Positions 52,678-61,842 of a stretch of 64,000 nt of DNA are shown here, piece by piece. The DNA is taken from NCBI GenBank assembly GCA_934120675.1, contig CAKOUU010000005.1, forward strand, positions 1-64,000, written 5' to 3'. How positions within the stretch are numbered: the stretch's first letter is position 1; every line of letters starts with the position of its first letter. The stretch comes from an uncultured Clostridia bacterium. GTDB taxonomy: Bacteria; Bacillota; Clostridia; TANB77; CAG-508. The notes below the pieces were generated by a model, which saw only the letters and a list, made by a program, of their open reading frames with translations, had not been told where the DNA came from and ran no database searches. The position numbers were made by a program, and so were the translations under genes.

Positions 52678-53763
52678 TTACATATTGTTATTTGCTGTAC
52701 TTTCTGTTGTTGATGGTCCATCTATTAAAACTTTAGCATTTTTTGGACATATATTTATCCAAGTGTTTCCATCATTTACTTTTATTTCATTTCCCTGTAA
52801 ATCTTGATATTTTGTTTGTGTGTTTCTTGCTTCTTTTATACATTTAATTTTTATAGCTTTTCCATTTGTTATATAATATCCATCAAATGTTCCTGTATTT
52901 TTTAGTCCTTGTCTACCTTTGTCTTCACTATCTGGTAATGTGTAATTATCACAGAATGTTATTATAATGTTTTTTGTTGTTATGCTATTTCCTGTATCCC
53001 AGTCTGTTTGTGCTTTTTTTCTAGCATATCTTTTATATACTTGATTTTGTTCGTCATATTCGTATTTAACAGTTTGAAGCGTTGAATGTGGTATTGTTAC
53101 ACTTGTTGCACCTTGTCCATCTTCTAAATTAACTTCGTCTGTAGTATAATTTAAAACACTTTTTTTATCAGATGTTGTTTTATATCCTTTTGATTTCGCT
53201 GCTTTTAATAATGCTTCTGTACTTGTAACTGCATTATGTGGTGCTGCTTTGTCTTTTACTCTCCAGAATGTTGATTCACTTTCTGTTATTCCATTTATAT
53301 TGTCTATACTATATTTTGTTATATCACTTTGTGCTTGTGGACTCCATCCAAAATGTGCATATATTGCATCATTTTCCATAGCATAATCTAAGAAATAATG
53401 TCTTGAGCTTCTTACTGGTCCTATTTTATCAACTGTTACACCTTTAAATAATGCCATTAATCTAGTTTCTCCACCCTCGACAATCGCTTCATAAACTAAA
53501 TATGCTTTATTTAATCCGGCTTGTGGCCAAGCTTGGTTATGGTTGTCTATCATTACTGCAATTGGTCTGTCATTACCGTTAAAAATTTTTACTTTTTTTT
53601 CTTCAACTCCTGCTGTTAATACATTATCTTCTTTATTTGCTGATGTTTCTTCTGTTTGATTATTTTTCTTATCTTTAGTTATTTTATATGCCATTATTCC
53701 TCCAAAGGCTATTATTAATATAACTAATACTGTTATTAAAATCTTTGTAGTTTTACTACTCAT
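52678..53763 (-). CDS. YerB-like DUF3048 protein, membrane anchored
   Basis: 361 residues. One N-terminal helix (ILITVLVILIIAFGGIMAYK), then the DUF3048 core: DRPIAVMIDNHNQAWPQAGL, AIVEGGETRLMALFKG, IGPVRSSRHYFLDYA and AHFGWSPQAQSDI. YerB of Bacillus is a lipoprotein of unclear function; here there is no lipobox Cys. AAGGGGG precedes the ATG. Downstream of ybeY. Confidence 0.88.
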   Translation of the reverse strand: MSSKTTKILITVLVILIIAFGGIMAYKITKDKKNNQTEETSANKEDNVLTAGVEEKKVKIFNGNDRPIAVMIDNHNQAWPQAGLNKAYLVYEAIVEGGETRLMALFKGVTVDKIGPVRSSRHYFLDYAMENDAIYAHFGWSPQAQSDITKYSIDNINGITESESTFWRVKDKAAPHNAVTSTEALLKAAKSKGYKTTSDKKSVLNYTTDEVNLEDGQGATSVTIPHSTLQTVKYEYDEQNQVYKRYARKKAQTDWDTGNSITTKNIIITFCDNYTLPDSEDKGRQGLKNTGTFDGYYITNGKAIKIKCIKEARNTQTKYQDLQGNEIKVNDGNTWINICPKNAKVLIDGPSTTESTANNNM

Positions 53764-53795
53764 TAATGGTTTCCCCCTTTTTAATTTTGGTATAG

Positions 53796-54269
53796 TTAGT
53801 CTCTAGTAATGTTTAATTGTTCTAGTACTTTTTCTTCTTTTGGTCTCATTATTTTTTTGTCTTCTTCTTCTATATGGTCATATCCCATTAGATGATAAAA
53901 TCCATGTACTACCATGTAACTTAGTTCTCTTTCAAAACTATGTCCATATTCTTCTGCTTGTTCTTTTACTTTTTCTATTGAAATTATGATGTCTCCTAAA
54001 ACATCTTCATATAAAAAGTCTTTATTTTTTATTTTTTCGTCTAACTCTGCTTTTTCAAACATTGGAAATGACAATACATCTGTTGCCTTGTCTATTTTTC
54101 TATATTTTTTATTTATTTTTCTTATATTTTCTGGTGTTGTTAATGTTATTGTCATAATTAGTTTTGAATCTAGAAGTCCTTCTACTTCAAAGCATTTTTT
54201 AACTACTCTTTTTATAGTTTCTTCATATTCTTTATTTTCTTGAATATCTAAATATGTAATTTCATACAT
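53796..54269 (-). CDS. ybeY: Endoribonuclease YbeY
   Basis: 157 residues. Zinc motif VHGFYHLMGYDHIEEED; other conserved parts are NKKYRKIDKATDVLSFPM and GDIIISIEK. Needed for 16S rRNA 3' maturation and quality control. The start overlaps the preceding stop by one base (TAATG). Confidence 0.95.
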   Translation of the reverse strand: MYEITYLDIQENKEYEETIKRVVKKCFEVEGLLDSKLIMTITLTTPENIRKINKKYRKIDKATDVLSFPMFEKAELDEKIKNKDFLYEDVLGDIIISIEKVKEQAEEYGHSFERELSYMVVHGFYHLMGYDHIEEEDKKIMRPKEEKVLEQLNITRD

Positions 54270-55489
54270 TATGCTACCACCCTGTCTTCCTTATTTATTG
54301 TTCCAGTATATTTTCCTATTGATTTACAGTCATTTTTCAACTCTCTAATTGCTCCGTAGTCTATTAATTTTCTTCTATAATATGTTATTATTTTTGAGTA
54401 ATCTACTTTTGAATTTTTTAATTTTTTCATGTCATTTTTTATAAATAAAATTTCTTTTTGTCTCATATACTCTACAAAATCAACATCTTTTAATTTTGAT
54501 ATTTCTTTATACTTGTCCCAATATTTTCTATAGTTATCTCTTTCTTTCATATCGTTCCAGTATACTTTTGTTGATAATAAACGTATATTGTAGTCTTCTA
54601 TTAAATTTATTAACATTGCATATGCTTTTTCTCTTTTTGCTGCCATTTTTGTGTCTTGTACCAATACTCTTGCATCTTTAAGTAGTTTTTCATAGCATTG
54701 TTCTGCAACTATTAATGGAATGCTATGTGTAAATAATTTTCTACTTATTCCTAATAATATCATATTTTTTTCGATGTTATCTTTTGTATCTAATTTTCCT
54801 ACTGTGTAGCTTTCAAATCTTTCATAATCGTCTATTATGTCTTTAAATTCATCTTTTGGATTAATTTCCATTTTTAATGGTAATATATTTTTTATATATT
54901 CTTCTAATGTATAGAATATTTTTACATATATCCATTCTTTTGAAGAATCATATATGTTTGTTGTGTCTGCAAGTTTTATTGAATAATTTTTAAGTATTAC
55001 TTTATATAAGGCATCCATTTTGTCTACATAGAATTTGTTATATTTTCCTTGAACTTTTTCTTTTGCAGATACATCAACACTTTCTTTATCTAGTTCTAAT
55101 AAATATTTTTGTTTTCTATATTTATAGTCCATATATTCTTTTTCTTTTAAGCTTGTAACTTCATAATATTTTGCCAAAGCATTTTTTTCAAATTCTGATG
55201 CTGTGTTGTTCTTTACTTTTTTATAAATAGAATCCATTACATATTTATCTAATGCTTCTAAGTACACAGTGTATGCTTCGTCATATTTTTTTTCTAATTC
55301 TTCTTTGTCATAATTTTCTGTGTCTTTTTTGAAGTTTTCATATGCTTTTATTAAGCTATTTCTTTTAATTGATATTAACATTCCATTAATACCTATTTTT
55401 GTTGGTATTAAAATTTTTGTTAATGTTTTTGTAATTTTGTTAAAAAAAGTTGTGTTTGTTCCTGTTATTCTTAGGCTTCTTTCTACCAT
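54269..55489 (-). CDS. Unknown 406-residue helical protein in the usual phoH position
   Basis: MVERSLRITGTNTTFFNKIT at the start, then almost entirely charged helices (for example KKYDEAYTVYLEALDKYVMD and LEEYIKNILPLKMEINPKDE), no signal peptide, no Cys. ATG at 55489 is 8 nt from AAAGGA; an ATG three codons earlier overlaps it. It lies between yqfD and ybeY, where phoH is normally found in Firmicutes. There is no P-loop, so it is not PhoH. I do not recognise it. Confidence 0.65.
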   Translation of the reverse strand: MVERSLRITGTNTTFFNKITKTLTKILIPTKIGINGMLISIKRNSLIKAYENFKKDTENYDKEELEKKYDEAYTVYLEALDKYVMDSIYKKVKNNTASEFEKNALAKYYEVTSLKEKEYMDYKYRKQKYLLELDKESVDVSAKEKVQGKYNKFYVDKMDALYKVILKNYSIKLADTTNIYDSSKEWIYVKIFYTLEEYIKNILPLKMEINPKDEFKDIIDDYERFESYTVGKLDTKDNIEKNMILLGISRKLFTHSIPLIVAEQCYEKLLKDARVLVQDTKMAAKREKAYAMLINLIEDYNIRLLSTKVYWNDMKERDNYRKYWDKYKEISKLKDVDFVEYMRQKEILFIKNDMKKLKNSKVDYSKIITYYRRKLIDYGAIRELKNDCKSIGKYTGTINKEDRVVA

Positions 55490-55509
55490 TTCAATCATCC
55501 TTTCGTTTT

Positions 55510-56691
55510 TTAAAAGACAATCTTTTCATTTGTCCCTATATTCTCTAGTACTTCATATGTCACATATATTTCAATTCCGTCTTCTTTTTCATATGTGTTG
55601 ATGATTTTATTTACTATTTTCTCTTTGTCTTGAATTTCATTGTCCAATTCTTCTTGTAATTCTTCTATCCCTAAGTTTTTTGCTTCATCTATTGTATAAT
55701 TTTTTTGTTCTTCTTTTATTTCTTTATTCGTTGTTTTTATTAAAGAAATTGGTAAATAAAAATCTGAAAATATCTTGAATTTATTCTCCATCACTATTGT
55801 ATCATAAATTTCAAATTTTGAAACCCCTTTTGATAAATTTATTTCAAAATTATTTATTTTTATTTTATATTTGTTTTCAATATTGCCTGTTTCTATTCTT
55901 TCCGTAGCATTATATGGAATTTTTTTACTTTTTGTATGCCATACTTTTGCCTGAATTTCTCCTTTTGCATGTACATATCTTATTCCAGTATATTTTCCTT
56001 CCATCCATCCATTTATTAGTGTTGTTCCAACATTTACTGTATCTCCTACCTTAACTGCAATTGTTCCATTTTGTGCATTTATTTTTGTTATAATTCCATT
56101 CTTGTCTGATACTATATTGCAATATTCTTCTTCATTGACTATATCTGGTTTTGATGTCGCTTTTACAACTTTTACAATTGCATTTGTTCCTTTTAATTCT
56201 ATTCCCATCCATGCAATGTCATCTCGTTTTAATCTCGTTTTGTTTATTATATCTTTAGTATTTATTTTTGATTTTAATGTTCCTATTGAAAGACCACTTT
56301 CAACAACATCTTGATATATATTTTCCATTTTTTCATTTTCTTCTACTACTTCAATATTCCATATAAAATTAGAAGATATTGCTAATGCTATAATCATTAC
56401 TATTAAAAATGCAAAGAATAATTTTCTCTTCTTATATTTATTAAATATGAATGGTAGTCCTCTTTTTCTTGTTATTTTTATTTTGCATTTAGTTTGTCTT
56501 GCTATTTTTGCAACTTTTTTTAGATCTTTTATTCCCATATTTAATTCTAATTTTACATTTTTGTCCCTTTTCAAGTTCCATATAGTTATTTTATCGTTTC
56601 TACATATATTTATAAAACGTTCTATATAATATCCTTCTATTGATATTCTTATGTATCCAATTATATAATTAAATATTATTTTAATTAACAT
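55510..56691 (-). CDS. yqfD: Sporulation protein YqfD
   Basis: 393 residues. Short N-terminal region, one membrane helix (LFFAFLIVMIIALAISSNFI), then a large extracytoplasmic part with LKRDDIAWMGIELKGTNAIV and NGIITKINAQNGTIAVKVGD, the YqfD hallmark. Required for sporulation in the mother cell; probably an envelope assembly factor. Follows yqfC as in Bacillus. Confidence 0.9.
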   Translation of the reverse strand: MLIKIIFNYIIGYIRISIEGYYIERFINICRNDKITIWNLKRDKNVKLELNMGIKDLKKVAKIARQTKCKIKITRKRGLPFIFNKYKKRKLFFAFLIVMIIALAISSNFIWNIEVVEENEKMENIYQDVVESGLSIGTLKSKINTKDIINKTRLKRDDIAWMGIELKGTNAIVKVVKATSKPDIVNEEEYCNIVSDKNGIITKINAQNGTIAVKVGDTVNVGTTLINGWMEGKYTGIRYVHAKGEIQAKVWHTKSKKIPYNATERIETGNIENKYKIKINNFEINLSKGVSKFEIYDTIVMENKFKIFSDFYLPISLIKTTNKEIKEEQKNYTIDEAKNLGIEELQEELDNEIQDKEKIVNKIINTYEKEDGIEIYVTYEVLENIGTNEKIVF

Positions 56692-56763
56692 ATTTTCCCT
56701 CTCATTTTTTATTGTAAAATTGCAGTTCTTTAGAAATATTATTTTTTTAATGTTGATAAGTAT

Positions 56764-57048
56764 TTAATCAAAATTTCTTTCTATATCTATGCTCTCTACT
56801 TTTCCTTTTACCTTAATATCGTCATTTGTCATATTTTCTAATTTTAGTTCAAATCCATTTATATTTATAATTCCCAAAGATGTATTTATTCTTATATAGT
56901 AATCTTCGTATTCTAAAATTCCCTTAAAATTTTCTATTATCATTTCATTAAATCCTGTTATTGTTATTTTAGGTGTATCTGTGTAAACTTCTTGTGGTAT
57001 TTCCAATAATCTATCTATCTTTGAAAAACTGCTTTTTCTTTTTTTCAT
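56764..57048 (-). CDS. yqfC: Sporulation protein YqfC (YabP family)
   Basis: 94 residues: FSKIDRLLEIPQEVYTDTPK, ITGFNEMIIENFKGILEYED and NGFELKLENMTNDDIKVKGK, the YabP/YqfC pattern. ATG at 57048 is used because the earlier ATG touches the AAAGGA site. Head of the yqfC-yqfD-unknown-ybeY-yerB cluster. Confidence 0.88.
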   Translation of the reverse strand: MKKRKSSFSKIDRLLEIPQEVYTDTPKITITGFNEMIIENFKGILEYEDYYIRINTSLGIININGFELKLENMTNDDIKVKGKVESIDIERNFD

Positions 57049-57177
57049 TTTTACTACCATTCCTTTCTTATAAGGTACAAAATTTGATTAAAAATACTGT
57101 ATTTTACAATTATTTTTCAAACTTTTCTTCTAAACATATTAAGTACTAAAAAAATTTTACACAGATTTCTCATATGT

Positions 57178-57987
57178 TTATTTCTTAAATTCATCTAATG
57201 ATTTAAATTCATATCCCATGCTTTTTATTTCTTTTATAATGTCTCCTAGTATATTTGTGTTTGTCTTTGAATTCCCATGTAAAAGCATAATTTCTCCATT
57301 GTGAACATTATCTATTATTTTCTTTTTAGCATTTTTTTCTTCTGGTTGTTTGTTTTCATTCCAGTCTTCATATGCAAAAGACCACATTACTGTTTTATAT
57401 CCTAAAGAATTAGTTACACTGATGCTTTTTTCACTGAATTCTCCCATTGGTGGTCTTATATATTTCATTTCATATCCGAACTTTTCATAAATTGATTTAT
57501 GCAATTCCATTACTTCTGAATTGATTTGCTCGTCTGATAGTGTTGGCATACTTTTGTGGTTTACTGTATGGTTTCCGACAATATGTCCCTCATCTATCAT
57601 TTGTTTTACTAAATCTGGTTGTGTGTTTAAGTAATGTGCTGTTATGAAGAATGTTGCTTTAACATTATTTTCTTTTAATGTTGATAATATTTGCTCCGTA
57701 TATCCTGCTTCATACCCTTCGTCAAATGTTAAATATATATTTTTGTCTACACTGTTTCCAATTGCTATTCCATTGTTTTTTTCTAATAATTCTTTGTTTG
57801 TTTTTCCTAAGTCTGGTTGTTGATGGTTATCGTTTCTTTTTATTCCCCATCCTATCTTTTTTGTGCTTAATACCTGGGCATTTGTAACTACTGTTTCTCC
57901 TTTATTATGTGCGCTTATTATTGTTAATGTAAGCATTGCTACTAATATAATTAATAATTTGCTTGTTGTTTTCTTTTTTATATTCAT
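57178..57987 (-). CDS. Polysaccharide deacetylase, PdaA-like
   Basis: 269 residues. N-terminal signal or anchor (LLIILVAMLTLTIISAHN), then the NodB domain: IYLTFDEGYEAGYT, metal-binding HTVNHKSMPTL, RPPMGEFSE, and the C-terminal EIMLLHGNSKT. The Asp-Glu variant TFDEGYE and the overall pattern match PdaA, which helps form muramic delta-lactam in spore cortex. The neighbouring yqfC/yqfD genes fit sporulation. AAAGGAG precedes the ATG at 57987; a GTG seven codons earlier overlaps that site. Confidence 0.88.
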   Translation of the reverse strand: MNIKKKTTSKLLIILVAMLTLTIISAHNKGETVVTNAQVLSTKKIGWGIKRNDNHQQPDLGKTNKELLEKNNGIAIGNSVDKNIYLTFDEGYEAGYTEQILSTLKENNVKATFFITAHYLNTQPDLVKQMIDEGHIVGNHTVNHKSMPTLSDEQINSEVMELHKSIYEKFGYEMKYIRPPMGEFSEKSISVTNSLGYKTVMWSFAYEDWNENKQPEEKNAKKKIIDNVHNGEIMLLHGNSKTNTNILGDIIKEIKSMGYEFKSLDEFKK

Positions 57988-58379
57988 TTTAGTTGATTCT
58001 CCTTTCACTGTACAAAACTAATTTTAAGATTTTAGCTTTTTAACATTTTATTTAAAACATTATTTTCTTTTTTAATATTATGTGTTTTCTTCTTTCTTTA
58101 TTACTTATTCTTTTTCCTAAGACTTAAAACATTTGTCTTGTATGTATTATTTTCTGACATCTTTCTACCATTTATTTTTATAAGATAATATAATTAGCTT
58201 TACCTCTAAACAGTATTGATATTAATCTTTTTACCAATTGGATAATTTTGTAAATTTTCTATTGACATTGATATTATTTTAGATTATATTGTTATTGTTT
58301 CTGGAAAATAAAGGAAATTTTTTATTTTTTGTCGATTACTTTTTTTCCAAATTATTTTTTAGTTGTGGGAGGGGATTAT
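57988..58379 (+). promoter_or_regulatory. Intergenic region with agrA promoter
   Basis: About 390 nt with no gene. A sigma-A promoter is at 58262-58290 (TTGACA, 17-nt spacer, TATATT), about 90 nt before agrA. Clear paired LytTR-type repeats were not recognised. Confidence 0.65.
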
Positions 58380-59093
58380 ATGTTAAATTTTGTTATATGT
58401 GATGATAACCCTAATATTTTAGATAAGTTTTCTAAAATTCTTGAAGGCATTTTTATTAAGCATAATTATGATGCACAAATTGGCTTAAAAACAACAGATA
58501 CTGACATATTATTAGATTATATTGATGAAAATAGAACTGATGTATTATTTTTAGATATAAATTTAAAGGCAAATACTTCTGGTTTAGAAATTGCTTCTAA
58601 AGTTAGAGAGCGTAATAAAAACACTTATTTTATTTTTACTACTGCTCATTTAGAATATGCAATGATGGCGTATAAATTTAAAACTTTTGATTATTTGGCT
58701 AAGCCTGTTACTGCTGAAAGACTTGAAGAGACTGTTGTCCGTCTTTTTGACGATATAAATGGATTACCAAAAAAATATATAAAAATTGATAATAAGAAAA
58801 CAATTATTGATGAAAGTGAAATTATGTTTATTAAGCGTGATGGTATGAAGTTAGTTTTCCATACTAAGAATAGAGATTATGAAACTTATAGTTCTTTTAA
58901 TAAAATTCAAGATTTGCTTCCTAGTAATTTTATTAGGGCTCATAAATCATATATTGTTAATATAAATAATATTGCAAATTTAGATCCTGTTTCTAATTTG
59001 ATTTATTTTAGTGATAATTCTACTTGTGATATTGGTCCTAAGTTTAAAAAGGATTTGTTAAAGGAGGTTAAGGATAATGAGTGTTCTAAATAA
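58380..59093 (+). CDS. agrA: AgrA-type LytTR response regulator
   Basis: 237 residues. Receiver: acidic pair D8-D9, phospho-acceptor D59 in LFLDINL, Lys in DYLAKPV. C-terminal LytTR DNA-binding domain from about residue 133 (KYIKIDNKKTIIDESEIMFI, FIRAHKSYIVNINNI). The ATG at 58380 follows GGGAGGGG; an upstream frame of 17 codons lacks a site. Overlaps agrC by 17 nt. Confidence 0.92.
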   Translation: MLNFVICDDNPNILDKFSKILEGIFIKHNYDAQIGLKTTDTDILLDYIDENRTDVLFLDINLKANTSGLEIASKVRERNKNTYFIFTTAHLEYAMMAYKFKTFDYLAKPVTAERLEETVVRLFDDINGLPKKYIKIDNKKTIIDESEIMFIKRDGMKLVFHTKNRDYETYSSFNKIQDLLPSNFIRAHKSYIVNINNIANLDPVSNLIYFSDNSTCDIGPKFKKDLLKEVKDNECSK

Positions 59094-60447
59094 TATATGG
59101 TTGGCGTTGAATACGCCGAATGAAAATTTAGTGAATTTATGTACTGCTTTTTTTGCTATTTTTATAGAAGCACCTTTGTCTTTATATTTAATATTAAATT
59201 TATTTGATATTAAAGCTACAAAAAAGCAATCATTATTATACATTATAATAATGTCTACAATTTCAATACTTTCGGTATTTATTATTGATTCACCTTTTAA
59301 TGTTATTTTAAATTATGTGGCTGGATTTCTAATATTTTATTTTATATTTAAACTAAATCTGCTTAAAACCGTGATTGCATCACTATTTCCAAGTATTATT
59401 TTTAGTTTATTAGGTGTTTTAATTACTAATCCTTATTTGTCATTATTAAATATTTCAAATGATGAATTAATTAGTATTCCTATTTATAGATTTCTATTTT
59501 CTATTATTATATATCCACTCGCTTTTTTAATAGCATTTTGCTTAAAGCATAAAAATTTTAAAATAGATATTTTAGATAATTTAGATAAAAAGAATAAATA
59601 TATTATAATGTCAAATTTCTTGTTTGGAGTTATTTATATTATAATTCAAATGTTTTTAACATTTAATTATGCTGATGTACTTCCTTTAGCATACACTTTT
59701 TTTAATTTTATTTGTTTATTAACTTATTTTGGTTTAAGTTTTTATACATTAAATAGAATAATAAAATTATTTACAACTACTCAAAAACTAGTTACTACAA
59801 CTCAAAAATTAGAAAGTGCTGAAGAATATAATAAAACTTTACATATTTTGCATGATAGTGTTAGAGGCTTTAAACATGATTTTGATAATATAGTTACAAC
59901 TATTGGTGGATATGTTAAAACCAAGGATATGGAAGGTTTAGAAAATTATTATTCTCAGCTTCAAGAAGATTGTTCTAAAGTAAATAATTTATATGTGTTA
60001 AACCCTGATATTATAAATAATCCTGGAATTTATAATTTACTTACAACTAAATATAATGAAGCAGAAGAAAAAGGGATAAAAGTTAATTTAACATTTTTGT
60101 TAGATTTAAATAATCTTAATATGAAAATTTATGAATTTGCGAGAATTTTGGGAATATTATTGGATAATGCGATAGATGCTGCATCTGAATGTGACAAAAA
60201 ATTAATTAATATTTCTTTTAGAAATGATTCAAGAAATAACAGAAATATAATATTAATAGAAAATGCTTACAATGATAAAAATGTTGATTTAGATAATATT
60301 TTCAAAAAAGGTGTAACTGGTAAAGCTAATCATACAGGACTTGGCTTATGGGAAATTAGACAGATATTAAATAAAAATAATAATATTAATCTATATACTA
60401 CAAAAGACAAACAATATTTTTCACAACAATTAGAGATTTATTATTAA
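59077..60447 (+). CDS. agrC: AgrC-type sensor histidine kinase
   Basis: 456 residues. Six or seven N-terminal membrane helices (about 20-225), a coiled linker with two QKL repeats, then GHKL kinase: phospho-accepting H267 in RGFKHDFDNI, N-box ILGILLDNAIDAASE and G-box HTGLGLWEIRQIL. Likely senses the peptide from agrD. AAAGGAGG lies before the ATG inside agrA. Confidence 0.92.
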   Translation: MSVLNNIWLALNTPNENLVNLCTAFFAIFIEAPLSLYLILNLFDIKATKKQSLLYIIIMSTISILSVFIIDSPFNVILNYVAGFLIFYFIFKLNLLKTVIASLFPSIIFSLLGVLITNPYLSLLNISNDELISIPIYRFLFSIIIYPLAFLIAFCLKHKNFKIDILDNLDKKNKYIIMSNFLFGVIYIIIQMFLTFNYADVLPLAYTFFNFICLLTYFGLSFYTLNRIIKLFTTTQKLVTTTQKLESAEEYNKTLHILHDSVRGFKHDFDNIVTTIGGYVKTKDMEGLENYYSQLQEDCSKVNNLYVLNPDIINNPGIYNLLTTKYNEAEEKGIKVNLTFLLDLNNLNMKIYEFARILGILLDNAIDAASECDKKLINISFRNDSRNNRNIILIENAYNDKNVDLDNIFKKGVTGKANHTGLGLWEIRQILNKNNNINLYTTKDKQYFSQQLEIYY

Positions 60448-60479
60448 AAGGCAATTGAAAAAATCAATTGTCTTTTTTT
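60446..60479 (+). terminator. Terminator of agrAC
   Basis: AAAAGGCAATTGA/TCAATTGTCTTTT followed by T7. Confidence 0.9.
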
Positions 60480-60574
60480 ATAATTGATTTTTTTAATATA
60501 AAAAATCTAAATTAAGAATTTGTACGCAGTACAAACTGCCACAAATTCTAATTTTCGCCATATTTATCTTCTAC

Positions 60575-60603
60575 AGAAAGTTATCATACTATGATAACTT
60601 TCT
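60575..60603. repeat. Perfect 13-bp palindrome between agrC and agrD
   Basis: AGAAAGTTATCAT/ATGATAACTTTCT with a 3-nt centre. It is either an extra terminator hairpin or a regulator site; it is not followed by a T-run on either side. Confidence 0.6.
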
Positions 60604-60609
60604 TAGAAT

Positions 60610-60638
60610 AAAAAAAAGACAGTTTTACCTGTCCTTTT
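60610..60638 (-). terminator. Terminator of agrBD
   Basis: On the - strand GGACAGGTAAAACTGTC followed by eight T, about 90 nt after agrD. Confidence 0.8.
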
Positions 60639-60730
60639 GGAATTGTTATATAAAATAACATAAAAGTATATTATGTATTTAAGTATAAGCATTGTCGAAC
60701 TACCTATACTTAAAATTAATAACGCATTTA

Positions 60731-60850
60731 TTAGTCCTTTTTAATTAAACTTGTTGGCATTTTAGGTTGATGTGCATACCACCAAATTGCACAAGCTGTG
60801 TTAGTAGATTTTGCATATTTTTCTGCTACTTTTGCTAATAATTTTAACAT
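60731..60850 (-). CDS. agrD: Cyclic lactone autoinducer precursor (AgrD)
   Basis: 39 residues: an amphipathic leader MLKLLAKVAEKYAKSTNTA, then C20-AIWWY and the conserved tail HQPKMPTSL. This matches clostridial AgrD peptides in which a Cys forms a thiolactone and the QPKxP tail is removed. A ring of five residues (CAIWW) is the most likely mature core by analogy with other Agr peptides; six is possible. AAAGGAGG precedes the ATG, 61 nt after agrB. Confidence 0.9.
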   Translation of the reverse strand: MLKLLAKVAEKYAKSTNTACAIWWYAHQPKMPTSLIKKD

Positions 60851-60911
60851 AAAGCATTCCTCCTTTGTTTTTTATATATAATATAAAAATACGCCGGCTG
60901 TATTTTTAATA

Positions 60912-61538
60912 TTAACTCATTTGTTCTGAAGTATTTTCATATACTTCGTATCCATATTTATTGTTTGTTAATCTATAAGCTAATTTTGTAATCATACATG
61001 TTTGCATTAAATATCCAAATATTATTATATTTGAAACTATATTATTTTTAATAATTAGAGCTGCTGCTAACCCAACTATAAAAGTTATATATGATAAAAC
61101 CTGTTTTTGTTTTCGAACCTTTTTACTTAATATTGGAACATTTTCTGTATCTGCTGGTGCATATAATTTTATCATAATTATTCCAAAAATTCCTAATGCT
61201 ATAGTTATAATGTATTTAGAAATTTCATTAAAAGCAATATATTTTGCAAGTAATGCTGTTCCACAATAGAATAAGCATGTTGTTACTATGCATCCTATAT
61301 GAGTTTTTAGATGAAAACCTCCTGAAAAAGTTCTATATGGCATAAGTATTAGAAATGTTATTAATGTTAATTTAAAAACACCTAACAAATATGCTATTGC
61401 TAACATTATAAATGTTTTTGGAACTTCGCCAACTAGAATCTGAAGGCCATAGTTTATAACTTCTGCTCTTTCATCATCTATCTCCGGCATTTCTTTTCTA
61501 ATTTTGTTGGTTAGAAATTCTGTGATTTTATCTACCAT
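60912..61538 (-). CDS. agrB: AgrB processing protease
   Basis: 208 residues with about five or six membrane helices. Catalytic His and Cys are in the exact AgrB spacing: SGGFHLKTHIGC (H-x6-C). It cleaves the AgrD tail and forms the ring. The ATG at 61538 is 5 nt from GGTGAG; GTG codons upstream overlap it. Confidence 0.93.
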   Translation of the reverse strand: MVDKITEFLTNKIRKEMPEIDDERAEVINYGLQILVGEVPKTFIMLAIAYLLGVFKLTLITFLILMPYRTFSGGFHLKTHIGCIVTTCLFYCGTALLAKYIAFNEISKYIITIALGIFGIIMIKLYAPADTENVPILSKKVRKQKQVLSYITFIVGLAAALIIKNNIVSNIIIFGYLMQTCMITKLAYRLTNNKYGYEVYENTSEQMS

Positions 61539-61797
61539 TATTCTCACCACTCTTTTTCTTAAGTTTTCTATAGTTTAACATCTAATTTTCGAAATAGAAC
61601 ATTTCTTTTATAAAAAGTTATTTTTATTTTAGATTATTTTTGTTTTTCTTTTTTATAAAATATTTTATTATTTTTGTAAAAGTTTTTTTAAATTTATAAA
61701 TAAATTCATATCAACATTAAAGAATAAATTTATGAAATAAATCTTCTGTGAAATATAATGTTACATATCAAAAAAGTCGTATAACTTTTTAATACGC

Positions 61798-61840
61798 AAA
61801 AATGTTAAAAGAATTTTATAAATTTCTTTTAACATTTTTA
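61798..61840 (-). terminator. Terminator of the pseudouridine synthase gene
   Basis: Perfect 16-bp arms AAAAATGTTAAAAGAA/TTCTTTTAACATTTTT. The rest of the 260-nt gap to agrB is AT-rich; the agrB promoter could not be fixed. Confidence 0.8.
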
Positions 61841-61842
61841 AC

